Source: DATHTS01 sp965219305
Lineage (GTDB): Bacteria > Acidobacteriota > Blastocatellia > Pyrinomonadales > Pyrinomonadaceae
NCBI GenBank assembly: GCA_965219305.1
Contig: OZ244725.1
Span: 3,720,001 to 3,784,000, forward strand
DNA length: 64,000 nt
Direction: 5' to 3'
Under the pieces are notes generated by a model that was given only the letters and a program-made list of their open reading frames with translations, did not search any database and was not told the DNA's origin. Numbering within the stretch: the first letter of the stretch is position 1; every line of letters starts with the position of its first letter. Both the position numbers and the translations under genes were made by a program. Below are positions 44,242-53,445 of this stretch, one piece after another.

Positions 44242-45360
44242 GTGAATCTGGAAATTGCGGAAAAAACCGAACGACTGAAAAATATGCTTGTCGAAAACAA
44301 TTTCGGCGGCGTTTTGATGAATTCACAACACAACTTTGCGTGGCTGACTGGCGGAAAATTTAACGGAATAAATTTAAGTTCGGAAAGCGGCGCGTGTTTT
44401 TTGCTCGTTCGCAATGACGGCAGGAAATTCGTTCTGGCAAACAACATAGAAATGCCGCGCATTTTGTCCGAAGAAATTTCCCCGGAAAATTTCGAGCCGG
44501 TCGAATTTTCGTGGCAGGAAGAAAAATCGTCGAGCAATTTCATAATCGAAAAAGCCGGATCGCTTTTGGGAAATAATGTGAATCTGGCTTCGGATTTATT
44601 ATTAAATACGCGAATAAATCCGGTTGAAAACTTGATTTCCCTTTGTCGTTACAGTTTGACCGAAGCGGAAATTGTAAGATACCGCAAACTCGGAAAAGAT
44701 GCCGGCGAAGCTGTCGGAAATGTTTTAAAGATTATTAATGCAGGCGAAACGGAAACGGAAATCGCGCGAAAAACGCAAAACGAATTAGCGAAATTTAATA
44801 TCAATTCAGTCGTAACTTTAGCCGGCGCAGATGAGCGAATCGAAAGATTTCGTCATCCTGTTCCGACTCAAAATCTCTGGAAAAAAACGCTTTTAATCGT
44901 TGTCTGCGCCAAGCGCGAAGGATTAATCGCAAGTTTGAGCCGCATCATCTGCATCGGCGAAATTCCATCTGAATTAAAACGCAGAACCGAAGCGGCGGCT
45001 TACGTTTTCGCCAAACTTTTATCGGAAACAAAACCTGAAAAAAGCGGCGCACAGCTTTATAAAATCGCGGCGGACGCTTACTCAGAAAAAGGTTTCGCAG
45101 ACGAAATAAATCTTCATCATCAAGGCGGCGCGACCGGATATAAAACGCGCGATTGGGTAATTCATCCAAAATCAAACGAGAAAGTTTTTCCGAATCAATC
45201 GTTCGCGTGGAATCCTTCGATCACCGGAACGAAAGCGGAAGAAACGACGATTTTAACAAATGATAAGATCGAAAATTTGACGGAAACGTCTGGTTTTCCG
45301 CAAATTTCAATCGAAATAGAAGGACGCGAATATTTTTCTCCCGACATTTTAAGTTTATAA
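44242..45360 (+). CDS. M24 (creatinase/aminopeptidase P)-fold protein without metal ligands
   Basis: A 372-residue protein starting at GTG 44242, 12 bp after the SDR stop. The N-terminal creatinase-like domain (LVENNFGGVLMNSQHNFAWLTGG) and C-terminal pita-bread fold (LTEAEIVRYRKLGKDAGEAV, HHQGGATGY) are recognisable. However, the strand that normally gives two aspartate ligands reads LLIVVCAKREGLIASLSRI with no Asp, and the first C-terminal Glu ligand is replaced (FAWNPSITG). Only the HHQGG histidine and the final EET Glu remain. It is probably not a metallopeptidase. Its place in a uronate operon suggests a metal-free hydrolase, or a binding or regulatory role. Confidence 0.75.
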   Translation: MNLEIAEKTERLKNMLVENNFGGVLMNSQHNFAWLTGGKFNGINLSSESGACFLLVRNDGRKFVLANNIEMPRILSEEISPENFEPVEFSWQEEKSSSNFIIEKAGSLLGNNVNLASDLLLNTRINPVENLISLCRYSLTEAEIVRYRKLGKDAGEAVGNVLKIINAGETETEIARKTQNELAKFNINSVVTLAGADERIERFRHPVPTQNLWKKTLLIVVCAKREGLIASLSRIICIGEIPSELKRRTEAAAYVFAKLLSETKPEKSGAQLYKIAADAYSEKGFADEINLHHQGGATGYKTRDWVIHPKSNEKVFPNQSFAWNPSITGTKAEETTILTNDKIENLTETSGFPQISIEIEGREYFSPDILSL

Positions 45361-45418
45361 ATTTTCAGCGGCAACTTAGAAGCCCGAAAATCAAAAATTC
45401 AAAACGAGGACAAAATTG

Positions 45419-46831
45419 ATGAATGAAAGAGACGAAGCATTTGAAGAAATAACCAGTCCGACGACCGAAACAGTTGCCGCACCGCTCGGAACGGGTTCGA
45501 GCGTAGTCGAATCAACGGTTGACGCGGTGAATTATGACGGCGGAATTGCCGGGAAGATCGGCAAATACCGCTGGATGATTTGCGCTCTTTTGTTTTTTGC
45601 GACGACCATAAATTACATTGACCGTCAGGTTTTGGGAATTCTTGCGACGGACGACACTTTCAAAGCGCAGATCGGTTGGAACGAAGCCGAATACGGTTTT
45701 GTCAACACGGCTTTTCAGGCGGCTTACGCAATCGGTTTGCTCATCGTCGGAAATTTGATGGACAGATTCGGCACGCGCAAAGGTTTTTCATTTGCCATCG
45801 TTTTTTGGTCAATTGCGGCGATGTGTCACAGTTTCGCGCGTTCCGCATTCGGTTTCGGTGTCGCGCGTTTTACACTCGGACTGGGCGAAGCGGGAAATTT
45901 TCCTGCCGCCATTAAAACCGTCGCTGAATGGTTTCCGAAAAAAGAACGCGCTTTTGCAACAGGAGTTTTCAATTCTGGCTCAAACGTCGGCGCGATTCTC
46001 GCACCTTTGAGCGTTCCGTTTATCGCCGTTAATTACGGTTGGCAATGGGCGTTCATCATCACCGGCGCACTCGGATTTATCTGGCTCGCCTGTTGGCTTT
46101 TAATTTACCGTTCGCCGGAAGAACATCCGAAACTTTCAAAAGCAGAACTCGCTTACATTCAATCTGATAACGAACCGCCGTTGCCGAAAATCTCTTGGTC
46201 GCGCCTGATTCCGCATCGTCAGACGTGGGCGTTTGCCATCGGAAAATTCTTGACCGATCCGATCTGGTGGGTTTATCTTTTCTGGCTTCCGAAATTTTTG
46301 AATACCAAATTTGGACTGAACATTCTCCAACTCGGACTTCCGTTAATCGTCATTTACGTCATCGCCGATGTCGGCTCGATCGGCGGCGGCTGGCTTTCTT
46401 CAAAATTAATAAAAAACGGCTGGTCGGTAAATGCCGGACGCAAAACGGCAATGCTGATTTGCGCGATCTGCGTCGTGCCGATTGTTTACGCTTCGATCAC
46501 GGATAATCTCTGGGTTTCAGTTTTATTGATCGGTTTGGCGGCGGCGGCGCATCAAGGCTGGTCGGCAAATATTTTCACGTTCGCGTCGGATATGTTCCCG
46601 AAACAAGCGGTCGGTTCGGTCGTCGGCATCGGCGGAATGGCTGGCTCGATCGGCGGAATGATTATCGCCTCGACCGTCGGTTTGATATTGGAAGGAACAA
46701 AGTCCGTAGATTTTCCGAACGGTAATTATTTTCTGATCTTCGTCATCGCGGGTTCGGCATATTTAACCGCACTTTTGATAATGCACCTGCTCGCGCCGAA
46801 ACTCGAACAAGTGAATTTGGGCGAAGTTTAA
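45419..46831 (+). CDS. MFS transporter of the anion:cation symporter family, ExuT-like
   Basis: A 470-residue inner-membrane carrier with 12 predicted segments. The N-terminal cytoplasmic tail of about 45 residues is unusually long. TINYIDRQVLGILA and GLGEAGNFPAAIKTVAEWFPKKERAFATG are signatures of the ACS family, which includes hexuronate (ExuT), glucarate and galactonate carriers. Context with uxaA, kdg genes and pectin enzymes favours hexuronate uptake. The ATG at 45419 follows a GAGG site; TTG 45416 is an alternative start. Confidence 0.88.
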   Translation: MNERDEAFEEITSPTTETVAAPLGTGSSVVESTVDAVNYDGGIAGKIGKYRWMICALLFFATTINYIDRQVLGILATDDTFKAQIGWNEAEYGFVNTAFQAAYAIGLLIVGNLMDRFGTRKGFSFAIVFWSIAAMCHSFARSAFGFGVARFTLGLGEAGNFPAAIKTVAEWFPKKERAFATGVFNSGSNVGAILAPLSVPFIAVNYGWQWAFIITGALGFIWLACWLLIYRSPEEHPKLSKAELAYIQSDNEPPLPKISWSRLIPHRQTWAFAIGKFLTDPIWWVYLFWLPKFLNTKFGLNILQLGLPLIVIYVIADVGSIGGGWLSSKLIKNGWSVNAGRKTAMLICAICVVPIVYASITDNLWVSVLLIGLAAAAHQGWSANIFTFASDMFPKQAVGSVVGIGGMAGSIGGMIIASTVGLILEGTKSVDFPNGNYFLIFVIAGSAYLTALLIMHLLAPKLEQVNLGEV

Positions 46832-46832
46832 T

Positions 46833-46950
46833 GCAAAAAGTCAGAACCGCCTGCCGTAGCGGGCGGTTGAAGTTTGTGATCTGGATTTTTTTAATTATCT
46901 TGCAGAAACTAAACTTAAACCATCCGCTACCACAGATGGTTCTGACTTGC
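46833..46950. repeat. 118-bp palindromic element with GTCAGAACC ends
   Basis: Arms of about 40 bp: GCAAAAAGTCAGAACCGCC and onward at 46833, and its imperfect complement ending GGTTCTGACTTGC at 46950. Each arm itself holds a small hairpin around GTAGCGG. It fills the gap between the transporter and KDPG aldolase genes and may also act as a transcriptional or RNA-stability element. Confidence 0.8.
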
Positions 46951-46962
46951 TAAAATAATCGA

Positions 46963-47601
46963 ATGGAAAAAACACAGGTTTTAGAAACGATCAAACGCGA
47001 AAAACTCGTTCCGGTGATTCGCACGAGTTCGACGGACGACGCGCGTGAAGCGATAAAGGCATTGTCAAAATGCGGCATCAAGGTTTTTGAAATTACGATG
47101 ACCGTGCCGGATGCGGTCGGATTGATCGCTGAATTAGACGAATCGGAATCAGATATTTTGATCGGCGCGGGAACGGTTTTGGACAGATCGAACGCCGAAA
47201 AATGTATTGACGCTGGCGCGAAATTCATCGTCAGTCCGGCGTTCGACGCGGAAACCGTCAAATTTTGCCGCGACAAAAATGTGGCGATAATGCCCGGAAC
47301 TTTAACGCCGACCGAAGTTTTAACGGCGCACAACGCGGGCGCGGACTGCGTCAAAGTTTTCCCGTGCGACGTGATGGGCGGCGCGAAATATCTGAAAACT
47401 TTAAAGACGCTTTTCCCGCATATCGAAATGATGCCGACGGGCGGCGTTTCGCTCGATACGATAGCAGATTTTTTCAACGCCGGAGCAATCGCCGTCGGAG
47501 TCGGCACGGATTTAGTTGATGTTAAAGCGATTCGTGAAGGAAATTTCGATGCTGTGGCAGAGAAAGCGCGAAGATATTTAGAAATCGTGCATAAACTTTG
47601 A
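46963..47601 (+). CDS. eda: KDPG aldolase (2-dehydro-3-deoxyphosphogluconate aldolase)
   Basis: A 212-residue class I aldolase. The fold is shown by LVPVIRTSSTDDA, FEITMTVPDA (catalytic Glu), IGAGTVLD, FIVSPAFD, IMPGTLTPTE, the Schiff-base Lys131 in CVKVFPCD, and MMPTGGVSLD. It splits KDPG to pyruvate and glyceraldehyde-3-phosphate, the last step for both the kdu and uxa routes. It follows the ExuT-like gene on the plus strand and is probably co-expressed with it. Confidence 0.93.
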   Translation: MEKTQVLETIKREKLVPVIRTSSTDDAREAIKALSKCGIKVFEITMTVPDAVGLIAELDESESDILIGAGTVLDRSNAEKCIDAGAKFIVSPAFDAETVKFCRDKNVAIMPGTLTPTEVLTAHNAGADCVKVFPCDVMGGAKYLKTLKTLFPHIEMMPTGGVSLDTIADFFNAGAIAVGVGTDLVDVKAIREGNFDAVAEKARRYLEIVHKL

Positions 47602-47853
47602 TGTTCTTTTTTCAATTAAAATAAGAAGAAACTTCGGTAAAAAGTTTCCGCAAAATCAAAATGATTTACCGCAGAATCATTTTGATTTACAGTTTTACAA
47701 AAAATCCGCGCTTTGCGGGTAATTTAGAGTAAGTAATAAACTGACCAACAACTCGAAAATTGAAGAGTATTTAACCAATAATCAACATAAAACGATACAA
47801 AATGAGCGTATCTATTATTTTTTTTGTCGCTGAATTATTTTCTATTCAAAAAT
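47602..47853. other. Intergenic region with perfect 14-bp inverted repeat
   Basis: AAATCAAAATGATT at 47653-47666 is perfectly complementary to AATCATTTTGATTT at 47675-47688, with an 8-nt loop. It is not followed by a T-run. The remainder is AT-rich and should contain the promoter of the GH43 gene. Confidence 0.6.
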
Positions 47854-49485
47854 ATGAAATTAAACGGTTCGAAAATTCTTTTTTTACAGATTCTTTTAGT
47901 TTTCCTGAGTTCAAGCATTTTCGCACAACCTAAAAATCTTTCAAAAGTCTGGACTGCCGACAACGGCGACGGGACTTATAAAAATCCGGTTCTGCACGCC
48001 GATTATTCCGATCCTGATGCGATTCGCGTCGGTGATGATTTTTATATGACGGCTTCGAGTTTTAACGCCGCGCCGGGTTTGCCGATCTTGCATTCCAAAG
48101 ATTTGGTTAACTGGGAACTCATCAATTACGTTTTTCAAAAGCAGAAACCGCTCGACGTTTTCGACAAACCAAATCACGGCGGCGGAGTTTGGGCGGCTTC
48201 GATTCGTTTTCACGACGGCGAGTTTTACATATTTTATCCCGACCCGGATTTCGGGATTTATATGACGAAAACGAAAAATCCGGCGGGCGCGTGGTCTGAA
48301 CCCGTTTTGATAAAGGCGGGAAAAGGCTGGATTGATCCGTGTCCGCTGTGGGACGATGACGGAAACGCTTATCTCGTTTCGGCGTTTGCGGGCAGTCGTG
48401 CCGGAATTAAAACCGTTTTGATCGTCTCAAAAATGAGCGCGGACGGGACGAAATTGTTTGACGACGGCATTTTGGTTTTTGACGGACACGAAAATCATCC
48501 GACGGTCGAAGGTCCGAAATTTTATAAACGTGGGCGGTTTTATTACATTTTCGCGCCAGCCGGCGGAGTTCCGACGGGTTGGCAGCTCGTTCTGCGTTCA
48601 AAAAATATTTACGGTCCGTATGACGAAAAAATCGTTCTCGCGCAAGGAAATACTAACATCAACGGACCGCATCAAGGCGCGTGGGTGACGACGCAGACGG
48701 GCGAAGATTGGTTTCTGCATTTTCAAGACAAAGGCGCGTATGGTCGCGTCGTGCATCTTCAGCCGATGACTTGGAAAAATGATTTCCCCGTCATCGGAAC
48801 CGACAAAGACGGCGACGGAACGGGCGAACCTGTGTCGATTTATAAAAAGCCGAACGTCGGGAAAACTTATCCGATCATCACGCCGCCGGATTCCGACGAA
48901 TTTAATGATGCGAAGTTCGGTTTGCAGTGGCAATGGCACGCGAATCCGAAGGAAACCTGGGCGTTTCCGTTTCCGGCGAAAGGTTATTTGCGAATGAATT
49001 CGGTTCAATTGCCGGAAAATTACAAAAATCTGTGGGATTTGCCGAATTTGCTTTTGCAGAAATTTCCGGCGGAAGAATTTACTGTGACGACGAAAGTAAA
49101 TCTAACGCCGCGTTTTGAAGGCGAAAAGTTCGGTCTCGTCGTGATGGGACTCGATTATTCTTACATCGGCGTAACTTACAAAAACGAAAAACTTTTCATT
49201 TCGCAATCAATGGCGAAAGATGCCGACAAAGGAAATTTGGAAACGCAAAATTCGCCGATTGAGTTAAAAACACGCGAATTTTACCTGCGCGTGAAAATCG
49301 CAAAAGATGCGATTTGCGATTTTAGTTTCAGCACGGACGGCGTTAAATTTCAAAAGGTCGGCGCGAGTTTCAAAGCGCGTGAAGGCAAATGGATCGGCGC
49401 GAAGGTCGGTTTGTTTTTTACTCGTCCGGGAAAATTTAACGACGCGGGAACGGCTGATGTTGATTGGTTTCGTTTTGAAAAATAA
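47854..49485 (+). CDS. Secreted GH43-family glycosidase (beta-xylosidase/alpha-L-arabinofuranosidase-like)
   Basis: A 543-residue exported enzyme starting at ATG 47854 with a signal peptide (MKLNGSKILFLQILLVFLSS, ending near IFAQ). The five-bladed GH43 propeller begins NPVLHADYSDPDAIRVGDDFYM (base Asp in SDPD); WIDPCPLWDDDG supplies the pKa-modulating Asp and HPTVEGPKFYK the acid Glu. The C-terminal about 190 residues form a GH43-type beta-sandwich (PPDSDEFNDAKFGLQWQW and onward). Such enzymes remove arabinose or xylose from pectin side chains or xylan. It adds a side-chain activity to the pectin locus. Confidence 0.9.
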   Translation: MKLNGSKILFLQILLVFLSSSIFAQPKNLSKVWTADNGDGTYKNPVLHADYSDPDAIRVGDDFYMTASSFNAAPGLPILHSKDLVNWELINYVFQKQKPLDVFDKPNHGGGVWAASIRFHDGEFYIFYPDPDFGIYMTKTKNPAGAWSEPVLIKAGKGWIDPCPLWDDDGNAYLVSAFAGSRAGIKTVLIVSKMSADGTKLFDDGILVFDGHENHPTVEGPKFYKRGRFYYIFAPAGGVPTGWQLVLRSKNIYGPYDEKIVLAQGNTNINGPHQGAWVTTQTGEDWFLHFQDKGAYGRVVHLQPMTWKNDFPVIGTDKDGDGTGEPVSIYKKPNVGKTYPIITPPDSDEFNDAKFGLQWQWHANPKETWAFPFPAKGYLRMNSVQLPENYKNLWDLPNLLLQKFPAEEFTVTTKVNLTPRFEGEKFGLVVMGLDYSYIGVTYKNEKLFISQSMAKDADKGNLETQNSPIELKTREFYLRVKIAKDAICDFSFSTDGVKFQKVGASFKAREGKWIGAKVGLFFTRPGKFNDAGTADVDWFRFEK

Positions 49486-49560
49486 AAAACTTTTGTGAAT
49501 TAAAATTTATAAAAGACGATTGGTTGGTTACAATTAATTCTGAACAAAATTTTTGCCGTT

Positions 49561-52116
49561 ATGAAATACAATCCATCGAACAATTTACAAGAATTTCAAG
49601 ATTACGTCGCCGTTCCGTTTCAGCTTTACAACAGCCTTTTTACTTCTTTACCATTTAATCGAATCGAGAAAACGGGCATTTTACTGTCGCTTTTTCTCAA
49701 TAATTGCGAAGAAGGTTACGCCAAGTCGCACAGTCCGCTGCAAATTGTCGAAGATTTTTTTGACAATCACACTTCAGTGAAAACTAATGCGGAAAAATTG
49801 GATTTGCTTTTTCGATTTGTGCAGTATGCCGAGCGGCAAGTCGTTTTATTTGACGCTCTCGAAGATACGGCTTTTCGTGAAATCAACGATTTTCAAGGCG
49901 CGGGAACGCTCAAACATCTCGAATCGAGCGTTTTGCAGAATAATAAAAAAGCAGAATTGATCGAAAAACTGCGCCGTTTCAGCGTCAGATTGGTTTTAAC
50001 GGCACACCCGACGCAATTTTATCCGGGCGCGGTTCTCGGAATAATTAATGATCTAGTCGCGGCGATTAGTGAAAATAACGTCGCCGACATCAACACATAT
50101 TTGCAGCAACTCGGGCGAACGCCGTTTATCAAAAAACAAAAACCGACTCCGGTTGACGAAGCGATCAGTTTGATCTGGTATCTGGAAAATGTTTTTTACG
50201 ACGCGATCGGAAAAATCGTCTCGGATTTAAACGATTTTACAGGTGAAAATTTCGCGCCCGTCAAGATGGGTTTCTGGTCGGGCGGCGACCGCGACGGAAA
50301 TCCTTTTGTCACGGTCGAGACGACTTTGCAGGTTGCCGCCGCGCTTAGAACTTCGATTTTGCGCTGTTATTACCGCGATGTCCGCTCGCTGAAAAGACGT
50401 TTGACATTTTCCGGTGTGGAAATCGTTTTGGCAAAAATTGAGGAAAAATTGCGAAATTCCATTTATAATTCCGATAAAACTTCCGATTTAACAGAAACTG
50501 AAATTCTCACTTTGCTAAATGAAATTCGCCAAATGCTGATCGAACAACACAGCGGTTTGTTCGTTTCGATGGTGGAAAATTTGATCTGCAAAGTCGAATC
50601 GTTCGGTTTGTATTTCGCCGCGCTCGATATTCGTCAGGACAGTTCGATGCATCAAAGAGTGATTGAGGAAATCGCCGAAAAAACCGATGCGCTTCCGAAA
50701 AATTATTCTGCGCTTTCCGCCGATGAGAAAATATCCGCGCTGTTAAACGTAAAACAAGCTGTTGATGCCGAAATTTTTGAAGATGAATTGGTTGAAGATA
50801 CGCTCAAAACAATCGCCGCCGTTAAAACGATTCAGAAGGAAAACGGCGAAGCAGGCTGTCATCGTTACATCATCAGCCACAATCAAAACGCTCTGAATGT
50901 GATCGAAGTCATCGGATTATTTTTGCTCGGCGGTTGGAAAACCGAAGAAATAAGTGTTGATGTCGTGCCGCTTTTTGAAACAGTCGAAGATTTGGAAAAT
51001 GCCGCCGAAGCGATGAATAAACTTTATGAAAATTCGTCTTACCGCGCACATCTGCGGCGGCGCGGCGATACGCAGACGATTATGCTCGGATTTAGCGACG
51101 GCACAAAAGACGGCGGTTATCTGACGGCAAATTGGTCAATTTACAAAGCGAAAAAAGAACTGACTGAAGTTTCGAGTCAAAAGGAAATTGACGTGATATT
51201 TTTCGACGGTCGCGGCGGACCGCCCGCACGCGGCGGCGGCAAAACGCATAAATTTTATTCTTCGATGGGCGCGGACGTGTCCGACAAAGCAATCGAATTG
51301 ACCATTCAAGGGCAAACTGTGAGTTCAAATTTCGGCACGATTAATTCGGCGCAATACAATCTCGAACAGCTTTTGCACGCCGGTTTGGATAAAAGCGTGT
51401 CGGGCGAACGGACGTTTACAAAGGATGAAGAAGAATTGATGCTGGATTTGACCGGAGAGAGTTTTCGCGCGTATCAGGATTTGAAAAATGAACCGCTTTT
51501 TCTCGATTATCTGTCCGAAACGAGTCCGCTCAGATTTTACGCCGAAACAAATATCGGCAGCCGTCCCGCCAAACGCGGCGCATCCGGCAAACTGAAATTT
51601 GAAGATTTGCGCGCCATTCCGTTTGTCGGCGCGTGGAGTCAGATTAAGCAAAATGTGCCGGGTTATTACGGCGTTGGCGCGGCTTTGCGAAAAATTGACG
51701 AAGAAGGGAAATTTGAACAGGCAAAAGCGTTATATAAACGAAACGCATTTTTCAAAGCGTTGCTTGATAATTGCGAAATGGCAATGCAGAAATCGTTTTT
51801 TCCACTCACGGAATTTTTATCCGAAGACGAAACTTACGGCGAACTTTGGCGCAAAATTTACGCTGAATTTGAACTGACGCGCCGTTATCTGCTGCTGATT
51901 TCCGAACAAAAAGAATTAATGAGTGATTATCCGGTAGAATTGCAGTCAATCCAGATGCGCGAGCGAATTATGCTTCCGTTGACGACAATTCAGCAATTTG
52001 CCCTGACGAAATTGCGCGAAGCCGGTAAATTAGACGACGAAACAAGACAATCGTTTGAAAAAATCATCATTCGCTGTTCGTTCGGAATTATTAACGCGGG
52101 CAGAAATTCGGCTTGA
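49561..52116 (+). CDS. ppc: Phosphoenolpyruvate carboxylase
   Basis: An 851-residue cytoplasmic enzyme. The catalytic His149 is in LTAHPTQ, followed by FWSGGDRDGNPFVT, ALDIRQDSSMHQRVI, the glycine loop DGRGGPPARGGGKTH and a C-terminal FGIINAGRNSA. It carboxylates PEP to oxaloacetate. The loop reads GRGGPPARGG rather than the usual GRGGTVGRGG, as in the divergent PEPC branch found in Bacteroidota and related bacteria. Anaplerotic supply fits growth on sugar acids that enter as pyruvate. No operon partner is obvious. Confidence 0.92.
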   Translation: MKYNPSNNLQEFQDYVAVPFQLYNSLFTSLPFNRIEKTGILLSLFLNNCEEGYAKSHSPLQIVEDFFDNHTSVKTNAEKLDLLFRFVQYAERQVVLFDALEDTAFREINDFQGAGTLKHLESSVLQNNKKAELIEKLRRFSVRLVLTAHPTQFYPGAVLGIINDLVAAISENNVADINTYLQQLGRTPFIKKQKPTPVDEAISLIWYLENVFYDAIGKIVSDLNDFTGENFAPVKMGFWSGGDRDGNPFVTVETTLQVAAALRTSILRCYYRDVRSLKRRLTFSGVEIVLAKIEEKLRNSIYNSDKTSDLTETEILTLLNEIRQMLIEQHSGLFVSMVENLICKVESFGLYFAALDIRQDSSMHQRVIEEIAEKTDALPKNYSALSADEKISALLNVKQAVDAEIFEDELVEDTLKTIAAVKTIQKENGEAGCHRYIISHNQNALNVIEVIGLFLLGGWKTEEISVDVVPLFETVEDLENAAEAMNKLYENSSYRAHLRRRGDTQTIMLGFSDGTKDGGYLTANWSIYKAKKELTEVSSQKEIDVIFFDGRGGPPARGGGKTHKFYSSMGADVSDKAIELTIQGQTVSSNFGTINSAQYNLEQLLHAGLDKSVSGERTFTKDEEELMLDLTGESFRAYQDLKNEPLFLDYLSETSPLRFYAETNIGSRPAKRGASGKLKFEDLRAIPFVGAWSQIKQNVPGYYGVGAALRKIDEEGKFEQAKALYKRNAFFKALLDNCEMAMQKSFFPLTEFLSEDETYGELWRKIYAEFELTRRYLLLISEQKELMSDYPVELQSIQMRERIMLPLTTIQQFALTKLREAGKLDDETRQSFEKIIIRCSFGIINAGRNSA

Positions 52117-52171
52117 TTATTTTAACGTGATGTTCGGGACAAGAAATGAAAAAAGACGTATATAATTCACT

Positions 52172-52258
52172 CTTTGCGTTACTTTGCGTCAAATTCTTTG
52201 TGCGCTTTGCAGTTAATTTATCTTTTTTTAACCGCAAAGCGCGCAAAGTAACGCAAAG
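52172..52258. repeat. 87-bp palindromic element (CTTTGCGTTACTTTGCG type)
   Basis: CTTTGCGTTACTTTGCG and GCTTTGCAGTTA on the left are complementary to TAACCGCAAAGCGCGCAAAG and AACGCAAAG on the right, with a 14-nt insertion in the left arm. It lies between the convergent ppc and fbp genes, where it could act as a bidirectional transcription end. Confidence 0.75.
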
Positions 52259-52338
52259 TAAATCCTTCAATTCAGAAAATCACAGAAGTTCGAAACCGGG
52301 CGTTTATGCGGAATTATCTTCGTTTGCCTGAGCGGATT

Positions 52339-53328
52339 TCAATTTGTTCGGACGAATTTTTCAAATTCAGCCATTTCATATTTTCCGCCGACGATCAAAG
52401 CGGTGCGTTGATGCAGTTCATCCGGCGAAATGTCTAAAATCGGGCGCATTCCGTCGCTCGCCGCGCCGCCTGCCTGTTCGGCTAAAAATGCAATCGGATT
52501 AGCTTCGTATAAAAGCCGCAGTCTGCCTTCGGGGAAATCGGTTGTCGCCGGATAAAGAAAGATTCCGCCGCGCAATAATGTGCGGTGAAAATCGGCAACC
52601 ATTGAGCCGATAAAACGTGATGAATAACCTTTTCCCTGCTCCGCGCTTTTCAAACTTTTTATAAATTCGACATATTTTTCGGGAAATTTTTCGTTGTGAG
52701 CTTCATTCATCGAATAATAATTTCCGCGTTCGGGAATGCGAATATTTTCGTGAGTCAGAATAAAAGTTCCGATTGCCGGATCGAGCGTAAAACCGTGAAC
52801 GCCGTTTCCGGTGCTGTAAACCAAAACGGTCGAGGAACCATAAACGACATATCCGGCAGCAATTTGTCGTCTGCCTTTCTGTAAAATCCAGTTTAACGGA
52901 TCAGCTTGATTAGTTTTTTCGGGACGGGAAAAAATCGAAAATGTCGTGCCGATTGTAACGGCGACATCAATATTCGAAGAACCATCGAGCGGATCAAAGA
53001 CGATAGCATATTCCGCTTCGGATAAATCCGGGCGCAGCATAATCGGAAGTTCGTTTTCTTCAGATGCGATAACACCGATGCTTTCGCGTCCGCGAAAACA
53101 ATTTATCAAAGTTTCATTCGCATAAACATCGAGTTTTTGCTGAACTTCGCCTTGAACATTCTCGCTTTCGAGCGCACCTAAAATATCAACCAAACCGGCG
53201 CGCCGCACCTTTGATTGAATTAACTTTGCGGCTAAAACAATGCCCGACAAAAGCCATTGAATTTCAATAGACGAGGCGGAAAGATGCGCCGTTTGCGTAA
53301 CTATATGCTGTTGAAAAGTTGTAACCAT
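52339..53328 (-). CDS. fbp: Fructose-1,6-bisphosphatase, class I
   Basis: A 329-residue enzyme from ATG 53328; a longer TTG frame to 53379 adds 17 polar residues not found in the family. It has IVLAAKLIQSKVRRAGLVDILG, the metal-site segment YAIVFDPLDGSSNIDVAVTIGTTFSIF, YSSRFIGSMVADFHRTLLRGGIFLYP and LRLLYEANPIAFLAEQAGG. It converts fructose-1,6-bisphosphate to fructose-6-phosphate in gluconeogenesis, needed when growing on uronates that yield triose phosphate and pyruvate. It lies downstream of the GntR gene on the same strand. Confidence 0.92.
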   Translation of the reverse strand: MVTTFQQHIVTQTAHLSASSIEIQWLLSGIVLAAKLIQSKVRRAGLVDILGALESENVQGEVQQKLDVYANETLINCFRGRESIGVIASEENELPIMLRPDLSEAEYAIVFDPLDGSSNIDVAVTIGTTFSIFSRPEKTNQADPLNWILQKGRRQIAAGYVVYGSSTVLVYSTGNGVHGFTLDPAIGTFILTHENIRIPERGNYYSMNEAHNEKFPEKYVEFIKSLKSAEQGKGYSSRFIGSMVADFHRTLLRGGIFLYPATTDFPEGRLRLLYEANPIAFLAEQAGGAASDGMRPILDISPDELHQRTALIVGGKYEMAEFEKFVRTN

Positions 53329-53445
53329 TTTCGGGAAAACTTCAGACGAATTTTCTTGCGGCGGACGGTTTTTTTTCAAATCAGTGAAATGACGTTAAAT
53401 TTCAAACTGATAAATAAACTGATTTTCGCTTGTAAAAATACTTTA

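Noticed and set aside
49519..49536. Third copy of the GntR-type operator upstream of ppc
   Set aside because: ATTGGTTGGTTACAATT only partly matches and is not a palindrome; it needs an insertion to align with the other two sites.
52146..52331. 61-codon plus-strand ORF between ppc and fbp
   Set aside because: Most of it is the palindromic CTTTGCG repeat, so the frame is a by-product of the repeat.
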